Assembly (NCBI RefSeq): GCF_001625215.2
Contig: NC_030384.2
Coordinates: 42,318,390 to 42,382,389, forward strand
Source of the DNA: Daucus carota subsp. sativus
Taxonomy: Eukaryota > Streptophyta > Magnoliopsida > Apiales > Apiaceae
Direction: 5' to 3'
Length of the DNA stretch: 64,000 bases
Below are positions 13,209-25,528 of the stretch, one piece after another. Below the pieces are notes generated by a model that saw only the letters and a list, made by a program, of their open reading frames with translations, was not told where the DNA came from and ran no database searches. A program made the position numbers and the translations under genes. Each line of letters begins with the position of its first letter. Within the stretch, counting starts at the first letter, position 1.

Positions 13209-13675
13209 TTTTAAAACTAAGGGTCCCCTGGACACGGCGAGCATAAATGTCTTTTTGTTCCACACCAATCAGATTTCAAATATGGTTATTTGTTTGGAGG
13301 AACAATTAATAGTAACTTGGATACATTGAAGTTTTCGGATAGGAGAACATTAATCCACTAAGAAATCTGGCCCTGCCTTTACCTGGCAGTCTGGCACTCA
13401 GCTCATCGACAATCGTTATCAGTTCCCAAATATGCATTCATTCATCTTATGAGTTATGATTAACCGATCATCCCTGTTAACATTGGACTATAACTTTCTC
13501 ACACGCTTCTATGTTTTTACCAAATTATTTGTCTAATACACAAGATTTATGTATCACTATTTTCTGCTTCTGCCAAAACAAACATCAACTACATAATGCA
13601 AACAAAATGCTTTGTTTTTTATTTTCAGGAAAAAAACTGAGAAGTCCCTGAATGAAATATATTAATGCAGTAATG

Positions 13676-15361
13676 TCACTGAATCTGAATCCAGATAGCT
13701 TCGCTGGGAATACCTTGATGAACTACAAATAGCATGTAAAATCCAGCCGGAGCAAGATTACCTGAACTTGGAGTAACGATCCCGATATGATACTTTTGTC
13801 GTCCTGCTATTGTGACATTCCCATACCCAACCACCAGCACTCTTTGGCTCATGGAAAACGAGTGTGTGTTAAACGAAGGTGCAATCATCGTGACCATGAC
13901 CGAATCGAAATTTAATTTACCCGTCACCATGAACCGGATAAGAATTTGCTCTGCATACCCGACTCTTGTTTGTGTCACTGGTGATAAAATGGTTGGTCGC
14001 AGGTACGCGAATTCGGGGTCTAAATACGATGGAGAAAATGATTCCAGACTTAATTCAGTAGGAAATAGTACTCCTGTAAATCGGTAGTAATAATGAGGGT
14101 TGCTGCCACCAACAAGAACTCTTCCATCAGCTAAGAGAATAGCTGTCGAATGATACATTCGCGGTATTGTAGTTGGATTTTGGACCTCAAATCTTGTCCC
14201 CATTTGATAGTCCGGTTTATAGATAACCGGATTCAAAACCGGGTTCTTACTGTTCTCGTACCCTGCTGCACCTATTGAGCCACCGTTAATAATCAGAACA
14301 TCGCCGGTAGGAAGCAAAATCATGTCACTCATCACGCGGCTCATGGGCATTTGCTCCATCACCCATTGCGGATTGGGATCGGTTATTTTAATTCTCGCAC
14401 AAGTATCCAATGCCTTGTCGAAAATTTTGCTTGAGTTAACATTTTCAAATGATCCCCTTGGTGCACCACCACAGACCAGTACTTCAGCTTCAACTAATTC
14501 CTGTTGCAAGTTTTTTAACGGAAGAAGAACGGCGGAGCCCGTGCTCGGATAATTTCGAGGATGGCCGCCGTCAGGAATTACAGGGTAAGTCCTGACAACT
14601 ACATTATTATGATAATCTAATAATATAGCTCGATTGTTCGCAAAAATGAACAAATGGCCATCCACGTTGAGAAAAACAAAAGGATACAAATTATTTTCGG
14701 TAGCCGGGTGATCATAAGTTTGCACTAGAAATGGCAATAAATAAGTTGTTGTCGACCCATCCTTCGGATAAAACTCGTAATTAAATTGCCTGCGGCCGCC
14801 AATAATAATTTGGCGACCGTCAGGCAAAACATGACTTGTCGCATACCACCTTCTCTGTATTAATCCCGAAGGTATTTCCGTCCAATCACAAGTACCATCA
14901 TCGCACGGAGAATAAATTCGGACCACATGATCACCATCATTGAACCCTCCAGCCTGGACCAACCGTCCATCCGGTGCAATAGCACCGGATGAGCACCAAA
15001 CATCAGTCAAGATCGTAAGGGGGCGTATACTGTTTGATGCCACGTCATACTCCGCAGAGTGAGCGGTGCAATCCTTCGCCAAGGCCCTGTCATTCGGGTC
15101 TACCCGACATCTATTGTCAGCTAATGATAAGTTGGAGCTACCAAAATCTGTGCGGTCATAGATAATAACTCGGTTGTTGTGGAGGAGTTGCATGTGCATG
15201 GCGACAATGCCTATGTTGGGTACCAAGATGTCCCATTTTCCGCCGGACGGGGCTGAATTACAGCAGCATAAGACGACTGGAGCACAGCAGCACACGATGG
15301 CGGAGATGACGAAGAAGAGGAGGCAGCGGCTGTGCTGCATGAATGGTAATGAATGCATCAT
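13676..15361 (-). CDS. GLOX-type aldehyde (glyoxal) oxidase, intronless
   Basis: One exon of 561 codons plus stop. The first ATG is at 15361-15359; the triplet before it is TTG, so I start at the ATG. A hydrophobic, cysteine-rich N-terminus (about residues 13-33) looks like a secretion signal. The rest is a galactose-oxidase-like propeller (glyoxal oxidase N-terminal domain) followed by a C-terminal DUF1929-type domain. Copper-radical residues are all visible: the cysteine in DVWCSSGA (about 123), the partner tyrosine in FNYEFYPK (about 195), Tyr-His in PRMYHSTA (about 403-404) and the histidine in NTHSFSM (about 500). The family oxidises aldehydes or alcohols to acids with release of hydrogen peroxide in the cell wall; some members work in anthers. 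The substrate here is unknown. Confidence 0.93.
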   Translation of the reverse strand: MMHSLPFMQHSRCLLFFVISAIVCCCAPVVLCCCNSAPSGGKWDILVPNIGIVAMHMQLLHNNRVIIYDRTDFGSSNLSLADNRCRVDPNDRALAKDCTAHSAEYDVASNSIRPLTILTDVWCSSGAIAPDGRLVQAGGFNDGDHVVRIYSPCDDGTCDWTEIPSGLIQRRWYATSHVLPDGRQIIIGGRRQFNYEFYPKDGSTTTYLLPFLVQTYDHPATENNLYPFVFLNVDGHLFIFANNRAILLDYHNNVVVRTYPVIPDGGHPRNYPSTGSAVLLPLKNLQQELVEAEVLVCGGAPRGSFENVNSSKIFDKALDTCARIKITDPNPQWVMEQMPMSRVMSDMILLPTGDVLIINGGSIGAAGYENSKNPVLNPVIYKPDYQMGTRFEVQNPTTIPRMYHSTAILLADGRVLVGGSNPHYYYRFTGVLFPTELSLESFSPSYLDPEFAYLRPTILSPVTQTRVGYAEQILIRFMVTGKLNFDSVMVTMIAPSFNTHSFSMSQRVLVVGYGNVTIAGRQKYHIGIVTPSSGNLAPAGFYMLFVVHQGIPSEAIWIQIQ

Positions 15362-16466
15362 CAATACAAGTAGTCAAAGAAGCTGGTGAGGGTGTAACAA
15401 AATCTCAGTTGGATGGATGTATATATTGTGCACAAAGGTGAAAGGAAACTACAAGGAATTAATGAAAATCTGAAGTACCGTTTATGGTTATCTGTATATA
15501 GGGCCGGTTGGATGAGTCCAAAAGTCATATTTAAAATAAAAAAGTGAAGTAAAAGTTAAAACCAAATCAAACACGTATAAACGATTAAAGTGTTTGAGAA
15601 AAAAAACAAACACTGAAACAAAAGCTAACGTATATTCTCAACCTTTCATAAATACTTCTTAACCTTTTACACAAACTGTACGAATAAGTGTTTCTAACTT
15701 ATAAAACCAAGTCGGGCTTTTAAGCTCGGCCAAACATCTCATAAACTACTAAATCTATGGGCGTAGATAATTTGAACGTACGTAATCCAAAAGGAAGCAT
15801 GCATACAATTAATAAATACTACCGTTTTAGGATTTTAGCATTATCTGTAACCACCAGTTGGTGGAACCACTTTTTGTTACAACATTTTGTTCTGTATCAA
15901 GTATTCGAGAAAATCCAGTAATTAGCCAGAACATTGTTTCTAAAGTCAGTTTGGATACATTTCCCCTATCAATTTCTTGCTAATAGCACTAGGAGACGGG
16001 CGGAGCTTAGTTAGCAAATTAATGCATAACTAACATGTTTGCTTAGCTCAAAGACGTGTTAGTGCTTGCCAGTTAGTTTCTAGTTATTTTACGTTTCGTA
16101 CATGAGTATGAACAGCATTTAGTGAATTTTAACTCGGTATATCTACCTGCTAAGTTAAAATTTGAAACTCCGGCTTAAAGCATATCTCTTAGATATAATG
16201 TTCAGTTACGTTACTGGACCTGGAAAAGATTATAGTATAAAATTTGTTAAATTATTAAATTTATGACGCATGTTATTTCAATGCTACGATTGACTATATA
16301 ATCAATATAATATCAAGACAAAATGTGTTACGAGTTCAACAAATTTTATTTGTAGTATCTCCAACTGGGTTGGGTGAATTAGTTAGTCAAATTGGACATT
16401 TTGGATATTATGTAAAATTTGTTGTGCTTCGATGGCGATATTAATTGGTTATAATTTAAAATAGTA

Positions 16467-16699
16467 TTCTCTCTGTTTTTTATTATATGACGCTTTGATT
16501 TTTGGCACACACTCTTAGGTCCTTTGACCGGGTAATTAAAAATATTATTTTTTTAAAAATTTTCTTCTTCTGAATAAAAATATATAATCAAAATTTTAAT
16601 TCACATATTAAATCAATATAATATTTTTAACTATCCGGTCTAAACACTTAAAAGTGTGTGCCAAAAATCAAACGTCAACTAATAAAAACCGATAGAGTG
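16467..16699. mobile_element. Stowaway-like MITE, degraded ends
   Basis: The ends TTCTCTCTGTTTTTTAT and AAAACCGATAGAGTG are inverted copies flanked by TA. The subterminal TTTTTGGCACACACTCTTAGG is inverted near 16640-16670. The same subfamily recurs at 62641-62875. Confidence 0.65.
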
Positions 16700-17351
16700 T
16701 ATTATTAATATTTTAGTTAGATTGTTATTGATATTTTAGATTGTTATAAAACAGAATATATCATTTCAGTATGTTAATAAATGATGTGCGATCTTTCTAT
16801 AAATTTTTTACCATTTTACAGAAGTTTGATTATGATTATAGTTTTGATAGGGGGATAGTATGGCGTTGAATCGTGATATTTTCAATAAATTATCTATATT
16901 TTTTTTTATTTTTAATATATCAACTCACTTCGCTAAAGATTTTAATGGTTGGAGTCAAATCTTAATCTCTTCTTTTCTAGACATACTTTTAAGAAATCTG
17001 ATCAGGTGCTTTTTTATTTTCAACTAATGCTCTATCTTTCTCATTTTCCATTATTCTTTTTCATCTTCCACTCACATGCCCAACTAATTATATCTTATTC
17101 TTTTTTCTCATTCTTCTATCATCTGTAAATATTATTTACATAAATATTTTGATCCCATTAATTTAATTATTTTTTCATAAAATATAATATTAACTAAAAT
17201 TAAACATACATCATCAATACATCATTAATATTATAGTTTCTAAATTCAAGTAGAATATGTTGAATTATAATATAACCGGATATTGCTGGGACTAATCTGG
17301 TTGAATAAGAGCAAGTTCAGTAGTGTGCTAGTTGGAGTCTCAAATATAATA

Positions 17352-17602
17352 CTCCCTCTGTCCCAGTCAATTGTATACGTTTCTTTTTCACTGCTCGACA
17401 CGCTTTTTAAGACTCTTATAAAACATAGTTCCACAACTTATTTTTAAGATTTTCTTTTTTTGTATAAAAATATAAATGTTATACTTTTATACAAAAAAAG
17501 AAAATCTTAAAAATAATTTACAGAACTATACTATATTGAAGCATTAAAGTCCGTGCCGCGCCCCCGTCCCCCAATGTATACTATTGACTGGGACGGAGGG
17601 AG
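17352..17602. mobile_element. Stowaway MITE
   Basis: It begins CTCCCTCTGTCCCAGTCAAT and ends with the complement ATTGACTGGGACGGAGGGAG, flanked by TA on both sides. The interior pairs AAGAAAATCTTAAAAATAA with its inverse. Length 251 bp, typical of a Tc1/mariner-derived Stowaway. Confidence 0.9.
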
Positions 17603-17866
17603 TATAAAAAATGATATCCTCCTGATTTAGAGCATATTTATCTAAATTCAACTCCAACAATGTGCTTTATTTTTAATACTAAAAATTTTATCATTGAAAC
17701 ACAATATAAAGCAGGGAGAGAAAGAGAGTGTGTTAACATATAAGAATTTATTAAAAAATATAGGATAGAGTAAGGAAAGAGGTGTCTATAATATAAATTG
17801 GAGAGATTATCCTAATGATACAAAACATCATTATGACATTGTTGAATCAACATTTTTCATCAAATA

Positions 17867-18146
17867 CTCCCTCCGTCCCACCCATTTCTTTACACTTTAC
17901 TTTTTGGGGTGTCCCATCCAATTCTTTAAATTTCAAAACTTACTAAAAATAGTCAATGGGTCCCACCACTTCTCAACTTTTCTTTCCTTTTCACACTATT
18001 TTTACTCCACTATCTTCTTTTTATACATTAAAAATCAATGGGTCCCACCACTTTACCAACTTTTCTTCCTCTTTTCCACTACTTTATACATATTTCTTAA
18101 CCTCCGTACCCAACCCATTCGATAAGAAATGGGCGGACGGAGGGCG
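17867..18146. mobile_element. Stowaway-type MITE, second subfamily
   Basis: It begins CTCCCTCCGTCCCACCCATT and ends AATGGGCGGACGGAGGGCG between TA dinucleotides. The phrase CAATGGGTCCCACCACTT is repeated directly inside (about 17954 and 18038). The frames at 17904-18156 are shadows of this repeat. Confidence 0.8.
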
Positions 18147-18199
18147 TATGATTTAGAACATGTTATAAAGCATCTATTGGACTTCCCGGGTAAGGATTA

Positions 18200-18450
18200 C
18201 TCCCTCTGTCCCATTTAATTGTATACGTTTCTTTTCAACTGTTCGACACGCATTTCAATGCTCTTATAAAACATAGTTCCGTAACTTATTTTTGAGATTT
18301 TCTTTTTCTGAATAAAAATATAACATCCAAACTTTAATTCAGAAAAAGAAAATTTTAAAAATAAATTACACAACTACACTTTACAGGAGCATTAAAGTCC
18401 GTGCCGCGTCCCCGTCCCCCAATGTATACTACTCAAGGGGACGGAGGGAG
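18200..18450. mobile_element. Stowaway MITE, close relative of the one at 17352
   Basis: The ends CTCCCTCTGTCCCATTTAAT and GGGGACGGAGGGAG are flanked by TA. It shares the internal TTGTATACGTTTCTTTT and GTCCGTGCCGCG phrases with the 17352-17602 element, so both belong to one subfamily. Confidence 0.9.
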
Positions 18451-18804
18451 TATGAAACAATTTATACAGATGCATAACGTGACTTGCAGTTAATTTGGCG
18501 CACTTTTGATTTGTCAGCGGCAGGGAAGAACGAGAAACTAGAATGTGAAGAGAAACAGCAGACATGGCATATGACTATAACGTCACTACAAACGTAACTA
18601 AAATTAATATAATAGACTTTATTATAAATAAAAAAGAGATGATACGAGTCCATTGAAATCACATCTCTTGCACGCTAACATTTCTTCGTAGTTTCCTTAT
18701 TCCTTTCTTAAATCTGGCATATTTGACCGCCCAATTTGATCATCGCCGACAACAATAGAAGTAGAAGAAATTCGTGGAATTGAGATAAGCAGTGAAGAAA
18801 TCGT

Positions 18805-21800
18805 ATGAAACTTGGGCCAAGGCTAATTAGGAACAAACCTGGTGCTCAATTGAAATCATCCAACTCAATTTTATCATCGGCTGCGGCTATGGCCGAAGAA
18901 ATTAGCTCCTCCTCAACAACAGCAGCAACAAGGACCAAGAAATCGTCTAGGTGGCCGTCACTTCTCCGCTGGATCCCTACCTCCACCGACCACATCATCG
19001 CCGCCGAGAAACGTCTTCTCTCGCTTATTAAGTATTCAATCTCTCTCTCTCTCTCTCCTCTTATTATGCCTTTGTTCATCTTTATCATTTCGTGATTCTG
19101 TTGTCTATTTTAGCACATATGCACTATCCAAACCTCTTGAAATTGTTGATCAGTATACATGATTCAGTTATTATAAGATAAGATCATGATATGGTTTTGA
19201 ACCTAAAAAAAATAATTTATGATTCTTATGAACAAGATTCAGTAAGGTATACACAAAATGGGACATGAAAGTGAATTAAGTAAGGATTAATGTTGGCGGA
19301 CTAACTGTGTTTACCACAAGCATATACGAACACAACTCATGCTAATTCTTCATATTTTATGAACCAGCAAGTATCCTATGTTTTTCTGCTCTGCCTGCAT
19401 CCTAAATAAAATTTTGTAATTATATAATTCATTGCGGAAATTGAAGTTTAAATTTTACTTTCACGTGTTCTCATTAAAAACTCTAGAGCATCACTGTGGG
19501 GAAATGCACCTTGACTGATGTCCTGGTACATAATAATAAATCTCTGAAATCTAATATCTGTTTTTGTTAAATGTCAGGACACCCTACACCCAGGAAAATG
19601 TTAATATAGGATCCGGACCCCCTGGATCTAAAGTCAGATGGTTTCGCTCAACAAGCAATGAACCTAGATTCATCAATACAGTAACCTTTGATAGCAAAGA
19701 GGATTCTCCCACACTTGTGATGGTGCATGGATATGGTGCTTCTCAGGGTTTTTTCTTCCGGAACTTTGATTTTCTTGCCAAGCATTTCAAAGTGATTGCT
19801 ATTGATCAGCTCGGGTGAGTTTGCTGACAAATGCTAATTTAGTTCATGCTACATTACTCGTCAAATCAGTTGTATTGCATTGCCTTTTGTCACTATTCAG
19901 GCTATAATGAAATTATATCCTTAGCGAGATAAATTGAATTTCGAAAGCCAAACATTGTTTTTCCTTTCTGTGTACTACGTAGTATTTAAAAGATATGAAG
20001 TTGAAAACAAGGGAAATCATTTAGAAATATGATTTAGAAACTCAGAATTTTGTCAACACAAAGGATGCAACCCTATACAAATCAAGACGACTTACCAAGA
20101 TTTCCAAAATACAAACAATCCAAAAGCAGTCCCCACCAATCTCTCATGTACTGCACAACTGTGGTGTCACATACAATACCAATATGGTCAACTAACAGTC
20201 TCAGCGTTCCAAAATTATTCTCTACAAGGCTAGAAGAATACATTTACTAAACAATCGTGGAGAATACACTTAATATAATGTGCAGACTGCATGCACACTC
20301 TCACTTGCATGATGTCTCACCCACGTGATTCTCCAACAAAAATCTGAAGAGTTATAAGAAAGTGAGGTCCTATTGAGCAATGAAAATTGACAAAATAGCC
20401 CTGTCCTTGTCGACTTTGGGTTGCTGCAGTTTCGAGTTTTGACGTGTCTATGCCCCTTCATGTTCCCATTTTCTTTCTGTGTATTTTGGAAATTCTCCAG
20501 TTTTGTGTGGGAACTTTTGATTTTACATCTGAGTACACCAGCATTATATATCCATTATAATATATCATCAAAGCTAAACATGAAAAAGTGTGGTTGTTGG
20601 TTATATGCTAGTTTGTGTGTGTGTGTAGGCTACCTATATTAATTTGTTTACGTACATGAAAAAGTTTATATGGGCAAGGACTGAGGTCAATTACAGCATT
20701 TGTCTCCACTGTGGCTTGGACCCATGACCTATGCTTTCATTGAGGCTTAAATCCTCAACTTTTGGCGTGTAAGGATTCCGCTAGGCTAATAAGCCTTGCA
20801 GATAGATGATATGTCTGGGATCAATAAATAATCTCATGTTATCTTTAGAGGACTTTATACTCTTTCATCCATTTTCACGTTTATTGCCTTGTTGAAAAGT
20901 TGTAATACCATATTGTAAATTAAGTTTTCTTATTTACCTTTTTTTGGTAATGGCCTCCAAGATATGATTACAGTGATAAAGGTGGCGATATCTCAATGCA
21001 GTAGTTCTCACCTTGTTTTTTTATTGTTGCAGTTGGGGCGGATCAAGCAGGCCTGACTTTACATGCAAAAGCACTGAAGGTTGGTCTCATTCAGGGGAAC
21101 TAATCTTTGTATCATTGTGGAGCTGCAATAGGATTTCCTTGTGCAAATAAATATTAATTATAGCCTAGTTGATATCTTTTTCAGACTTCATTTTAAAATT
21201 CTGAAGCATATTGACTATTTTCTGTTTCAAAATACAGAAACTGAGGCATGGTTCATTGATTCTCTAGAGGAATGGCGCAAATCCAAGAATCTTAGCAACT
21301 TCATATTACTAGGACATTCCTTTGGAGGGTATGTTGCTGCTAAATATGCTCTGAAGGTAATAACTTTATCATTGGTTGAATTTATATATTTTTGTATTGT
21401 TGATGGCATACTAGAGGTCCTCCATGAATTATAATTAATATCTTCTGTCTTTTATTCTTGAAGCATCCTGAGCACATAAAACATTTGGTTTTGGTGGGAT
21501 CTGCGGGGTTTTCACAAGAGTCAGAACAGTCTGAGCGGCTTACCCGCTTCAGGGCAACTTGGAAAGGAGCAATTATAAATCATTTATGGGAGTCTAACTT
21601 TACTCCCCAGAAAATAATCAGGTGATTTTTTTTTCTTCGTTGTGGTATCCCTATTTATTTGTTGTTTGTGCCCATTCTTCTGCAGTCTTGTGCGTGTGCG
21701 GGCAGATGAATGCTATATGTGCTTGCGCAGACATGCAAGCAAAATAAATATGTTGCACTTGCATGTTCAACCAAAGTTTTGTTAGAAGTTTATTCACGTT

Positions 21801-23686
21801 TTACACATTATCGAGTTTTCAAATATTTAATGATATGTTCTGATTCATGAGCTGCGAATTTTTGTATAGCTGAGTTTATGGTGTAACTGTTATTAGCTTC
21901 TTTTTATTATTTGTGTATACTTATATAGCTTTGGGACTTCAAATTACACAGAGGCTTAGGTCCCTGGGGTCCTGATTTGGTTCGCAAGTACACAACAGCT
22001 AGATTTGGTTCATATTCAACTGGAGATGTTTTGACTGAAGACGAGTCCAAATTGTTAACAGGTACTTTAAGTGAAACTTCTGTGCTGGACACAATCTTAC
22101 TATAAGGTTCTAATGATTTCTTTTAAATTGAAGATTACGTGTACCATACTCTTGCGGCCAAAGCTAGTGGAGAACTGTGCTTGAAGTATATATTCTCATT
22201 TGGAGCATTCGCCAGGAGTCCTCTCGTACAGAGGTAACCTTTTCCTTATTTAAGAAGGCTATAACTAGTAATGAAAAGGCACTTTCTGTGTTCATTAACT
22301 TCATTCAACGCTAAAATCGTTCTTGCAATCTGAAATGAAATAAGAAAATAAATGAACAAGACTCTGAAAGATAAAATAAACCTTTGATGGATCTTTTGCT
22401 ATAAATTATTTGGTCAAAAATTTGCAGGGTCCCATTCCTTTTTGAATTTTTCATCTTCACCACCTTCGCATGCTAAGGTTTTATTAGTTTTTGGTGTATC
22501 TGCTTTAAGATCTATCAGACTCTGCTGACCTGTGTCATCCATACATATACATTTTTATAACTTGGTATGAGGATATTTAATGTTTTGGTCGCTTCTAGCC
22601 AACTCTTACAGGGAATTGGAATTAAAAATATGCCTAAATAGATTTAGTTTGCAAATATAAGCTAACATGCTGGCAAATTTATATGCCAATATTGTTTAAA
22701 GCTGGTCAATGAATTCTCTATGCTCTGTTTTCGCATTTAAAATTTTTTAGAGTAATTATCTTGAAAGTGAGTTTGTTTAAAATCAAATGATTTAGTGTAA
22801 CACCCCAGTCCCACATCGAAAAAAGTGGAGATATCTGTTCAGTTTATAAGTACTAATACCAATTGCACCAACAAATCATGATCTTTTGGGGGCATGTGGG
22901 GGCTTGTGGATTACCCAAGTTGTTGTATGAGCCATCTTTTGGGGGCATGTGATGGACTTGTGGATTACCCAAGTTGTTGTATTTGGGCCAGTGTATTTTA
23001 GCTTATTTTCGTCAGATTTCGGGAATTGACCCGATTTTGTAAAAAAGAAGACTTGTGGATTACCCAAGTTGTTGTATTTGGGCCAGTGTATTTTAGCTTA
23101 TTTTCGTCAGATTTCGGGAATTGACCCGATTTTGTAAAAAAGAATCGGGATTTGACCGTTGTCACATTTAAAAACCAATTTTTTGTCTGTTTCAAGCAGC
23201 AAGGTTTTTGTAGAAACTGAATTTGAAAAGAGCCATGCTATTCTTTATGGTCATAGTTAATCTATATATAATATAATTTGCCCTTTTTTGTGCAGTGCTG
23301 CGGACTGGAAGGTACCAACCAGCTTTATATATGGTTTTGACGATTGGATGAGTTACCAAGGGGCACAAGAAGCTCGCAAGAATATGAATGTCCCGTGTGA
23401 TATTATTAGAGTCCCTCAGGTCTATCCATTTTACTTTTTCCTTGGTACCTTGGTACTCACAAATTTATTGCTGGTTCAAAAAATTGGCTTTGATAGACTT
23501 TTCTTTCTGGGTATGATATGAATTTTAAGATGACTGAAATACCTTCTGTTACAATTTCAGGGTGGCCACTTTGTGTTTATAGACAATCCAAGTGGTTTCC
23601 ATTCGGCTGTCTTATATGCTTGTCGCAGGTTCATCTCTTGTGATCCAGATAATTATCCATTCCCTGATGGTTTGACATCAGCATAA
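18805..23686 (+). CDS. CGI-58/ABHD5-type alpha/beta hydrolase, lysophosphatidate acyltransferase-like (9 exons)
   Basis: Exons: 18805-19031, 19578-19814, 21033-21079, 21238-21356, 21464-21621, 21952-22061, 22134-22233, 23296-23419 and 23561-23686, giving 415 residues with consistent phases. The protein follows the plant CGI-58 homologue (Arabidopsis At4g24160) closely from RWIPTSTDHIIAAEKRLLSL onward. Visible motifs: the strand and turn LVMVHGYGASQG, the nucleophile elbow GHSFGG (Ser about 197), an acid in YGFDDW (about 347), and GGHFVFID (about 374-381), which supplies the triad histidine and also the H-x4-D acyltransferase motif. Unlike animal CGI-58, which has lost the serine, the serine is kept. 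Plant members act in lipid and jasmonate-linked metabolism and show acyltransferase and lipase activities. The N-terminus is serine-rich; a second ATG (MAEEIS) at 18889 could also be used. Confidence 0.93.
22796..23175 (+). repeat. Repeat block in CGI-58-like intron 7, including a perfect 95-bp tandem duplication
   Basis: TGTAACACCCCAGTCCCACA begins a stretch resembling the start of small plant LTR-type repeats (CCCACATCG phrase), but no matching second LTR or primer-binding site is seen. Positions 22955-23049 and 23050-23144 are identical 95-bp copies starting GACTTGTGGATTACCC. An older partial copy (GGCTTGTGGATTACCCAAG) precedes them at about 22902. Confidence 0.75.
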
Positions 23687-24175
23687 AGGAAATGAGAATC
23701 TGTTGTATTGTTAGAGCTCTGGTAATGGGCATTAATTTTAGTATATTCTTAGAAATAGTACAATTCAAATTATCTAAGAATGTGTTTTTTCTGAATGAGA
23801 TTGCAAGGGTTTGTACTGTGGTTTTCCTTCTACTACTATGAACAGTTGTACATAAACCAAATAAATATTCGATTTGACAATAAATTATAAAATGCATCTT
23901 GCTTGAAAGTTGATCTGGTTTTTGCATACGAATCAATATTTTGTCAGAGAAATTGGTCGACTCATCCGAGTTCTCGTACTCGGAAATTACAAAATGCATC
24001 TTGCATCCTTGAAAGTTAATCTGTTTTTTTTATAGAAATCAAGATTTTGTCATAGAAATTGGTTGACTCATCGTAGTTTCCGTACTCGGGAAATTATAGG
24101 TCAACTAGAAATGAGAATGCTGCTGTTTGATGAAAACAAGTACTACGATGTTTGGAGGAGTACTCAGTCTTGTTA

Positions 24176-24551
24176 GAGCATCTCCAATCAGCCCACATCT
24201 GTTAGCAATATCCTACATGGCAGACTCATTTAGCAATTGAGATAGCAAAGCAGCAGCTCCAACGCAAGTCTGTAGCTAATAATTTTTTTACATAACACCC
24301 TCTGCTTATCTATATCTGTCAAACATGTACAGATCTGTAAGCCACTCCACCTCATCTCCTTCCATCTCCAGCTAATCAAATGAATGGCAGACTATGTTTA
24401 CTTTGAGATAAAATATTGTTTTTTGAATATAGATAACTATTATAGCTAATATGGTTGGAGCAAATCACCTTTTTGATTATGTATAATTTAGCTAATTATT
24501 ATTTTATTATATTTTAGCTAATGGTTATTGCTAAGGTGGTTGGAGATGCTC
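24176..24551. mobile_element. Tourist-like MITE
   Basis: It begins GAGCATCTCCAATCAGCC and ends GGTTGGAGATGCTC, flanked by TTA on both sides (24173-24175 and 24552-24554). The inverted ends with a TTA duplication fit the PIF/Harbinger-derived Tourist class. Length 376 bp. Confidence 0.85.
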
Positions 24552-24769
24552 TTAGAGGCCAACGGTGATAAAATAGGTATATTTATTATTTTATTTTAAG
24601 ATAATAAAGTGAATTTCAATGTTAAAATAGAACTTCCAAGCCAATGATAGAATTAAAATAACATAAAAATATTTGAATACAGTTATATTTCACTTACTAA
24701 ATGCACTCATTTCCTCTTTAACTATTATTTTTTGACTTTCAATGATTTGATCTAGAAAATAATATTATT

Positions 24770-24807
<38 letters not shown>

Positions 24808-25129
24808 TTTGTAATTATTATATAAATGATATCGAAATAATTTATATTTTAATTTACCAATAGAATTATTTTTATTAAGAAAAATAAATGCTCGATACAT
24901 AACACAGATAAAACATTAGTTATTTATATTATATCATTCTTAGATATTAAATTTTTAAATAATAATTTATTAAAATCTATTAATAATTAATATATTTACA
25001 TACCACTTATCTAGTATCCTCACCTTTTTATATCAGTATCAGCCAAATCGATCCTAATGAGACCTTAAGAATTCAAGACATAAATTAGCCCAAAAATAAA
25101 AATAAAAATAGAATTCAAAATATAAATTA

Positions 25130-25383
25130 CTCCCTACTTCTTTTGTCTTGTATGATTTTTTGTGGTCAAATTGATCAAACTTTGACCGGCAATAAATAAT
25201 TATTTTAACATGATTTTTAAAAATTGAAAAAGACATTTTAATCTTAAAGTAGATTAAATGTAGATTCTAGTGATATATTTTTGTAATTATTTTCAATTAT
25301 TTAATATATATAAATTTTAGTTAAAGTTGAGTTAATTTGACCACAAAAAATCAAACAAAATAAAAGAATTGGGACGGACTGAG
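25130..25383. mobile_element. Stowaway MITE upstream of ARC6
   Basis: The ends CTCCCTACTTCTTTTGTC and AAAAGAATTGGGACGGACTGAG are imperfect inverted copies between TA dinucleotides. The inner pair TTTTTGTGGTCAAATTGATC and its inverse near 25330-25350 extends the foldback. It ends about 145 bp before the ARC6 start codon. Confidence 0.8.
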
Positions 25384-25528
25384 TAGCAAAAAGAAGAAGA
25401 AAAGGATTCAAGACATAAGTTTGTCAATTATAAGTTCAAACAAAATAAACTAATAATGTAGTGTATATTTTGTGAGGACATCACTTGTATCATCATCATT
25501 TCGTCCCTACACTTCACTCCCCTCTCCC

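Larger units (their letters stand above)
15362..18804. other. Divergent spacer between GLOX and the CGI-58-like gene
   Basis: The GLOX side has a TATATA stretch near 15420, about 60 bp upstream of its ATG, a plausible TATA region. The rest is AT-rich and carries one degraded and three well-preserved Stowaway elements listed separately. No gene is supported. Confidence 0.6.
23687..25528. other. Spacer between the CGI-58-like gene and ARC6
   Basis: The left part should be the 3' untranslated region of the hydrolase gene. A direct repeat of about 90 bp (AAATGCATCTTGC...GAAAGTT, at 23891 and 23994) follows. Two MITEs and a TA microsatellite (24773-24803) fill the rest. The ARC6 promoter is in the last few hundred bases. 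Confidence 0.6.

Noticed and set aside
13812-14552. Plus-strand frames opposite the GLOX gene
   Set aside because: Antisense shadows; the minus-strand frame has all catalytic residues.
15362-15364. TTG start for the GLOX gene
   Set aside because: Plant genes start at ATG; the next two codons are ATG and give the same signal region.
22796-23175. Complete LTR retrotransposon in the CGI-58-like intron
   Set aside because: Only a start-like phrase is present; no second LTR, primer-binding site or polypurine tract was found.
25472-25528. N-terminal extension of ARC6 upstream of 25529
   Set aside because: The frame is open but contains no ATG before 25529; the extension only appears if GTG is read as a start.
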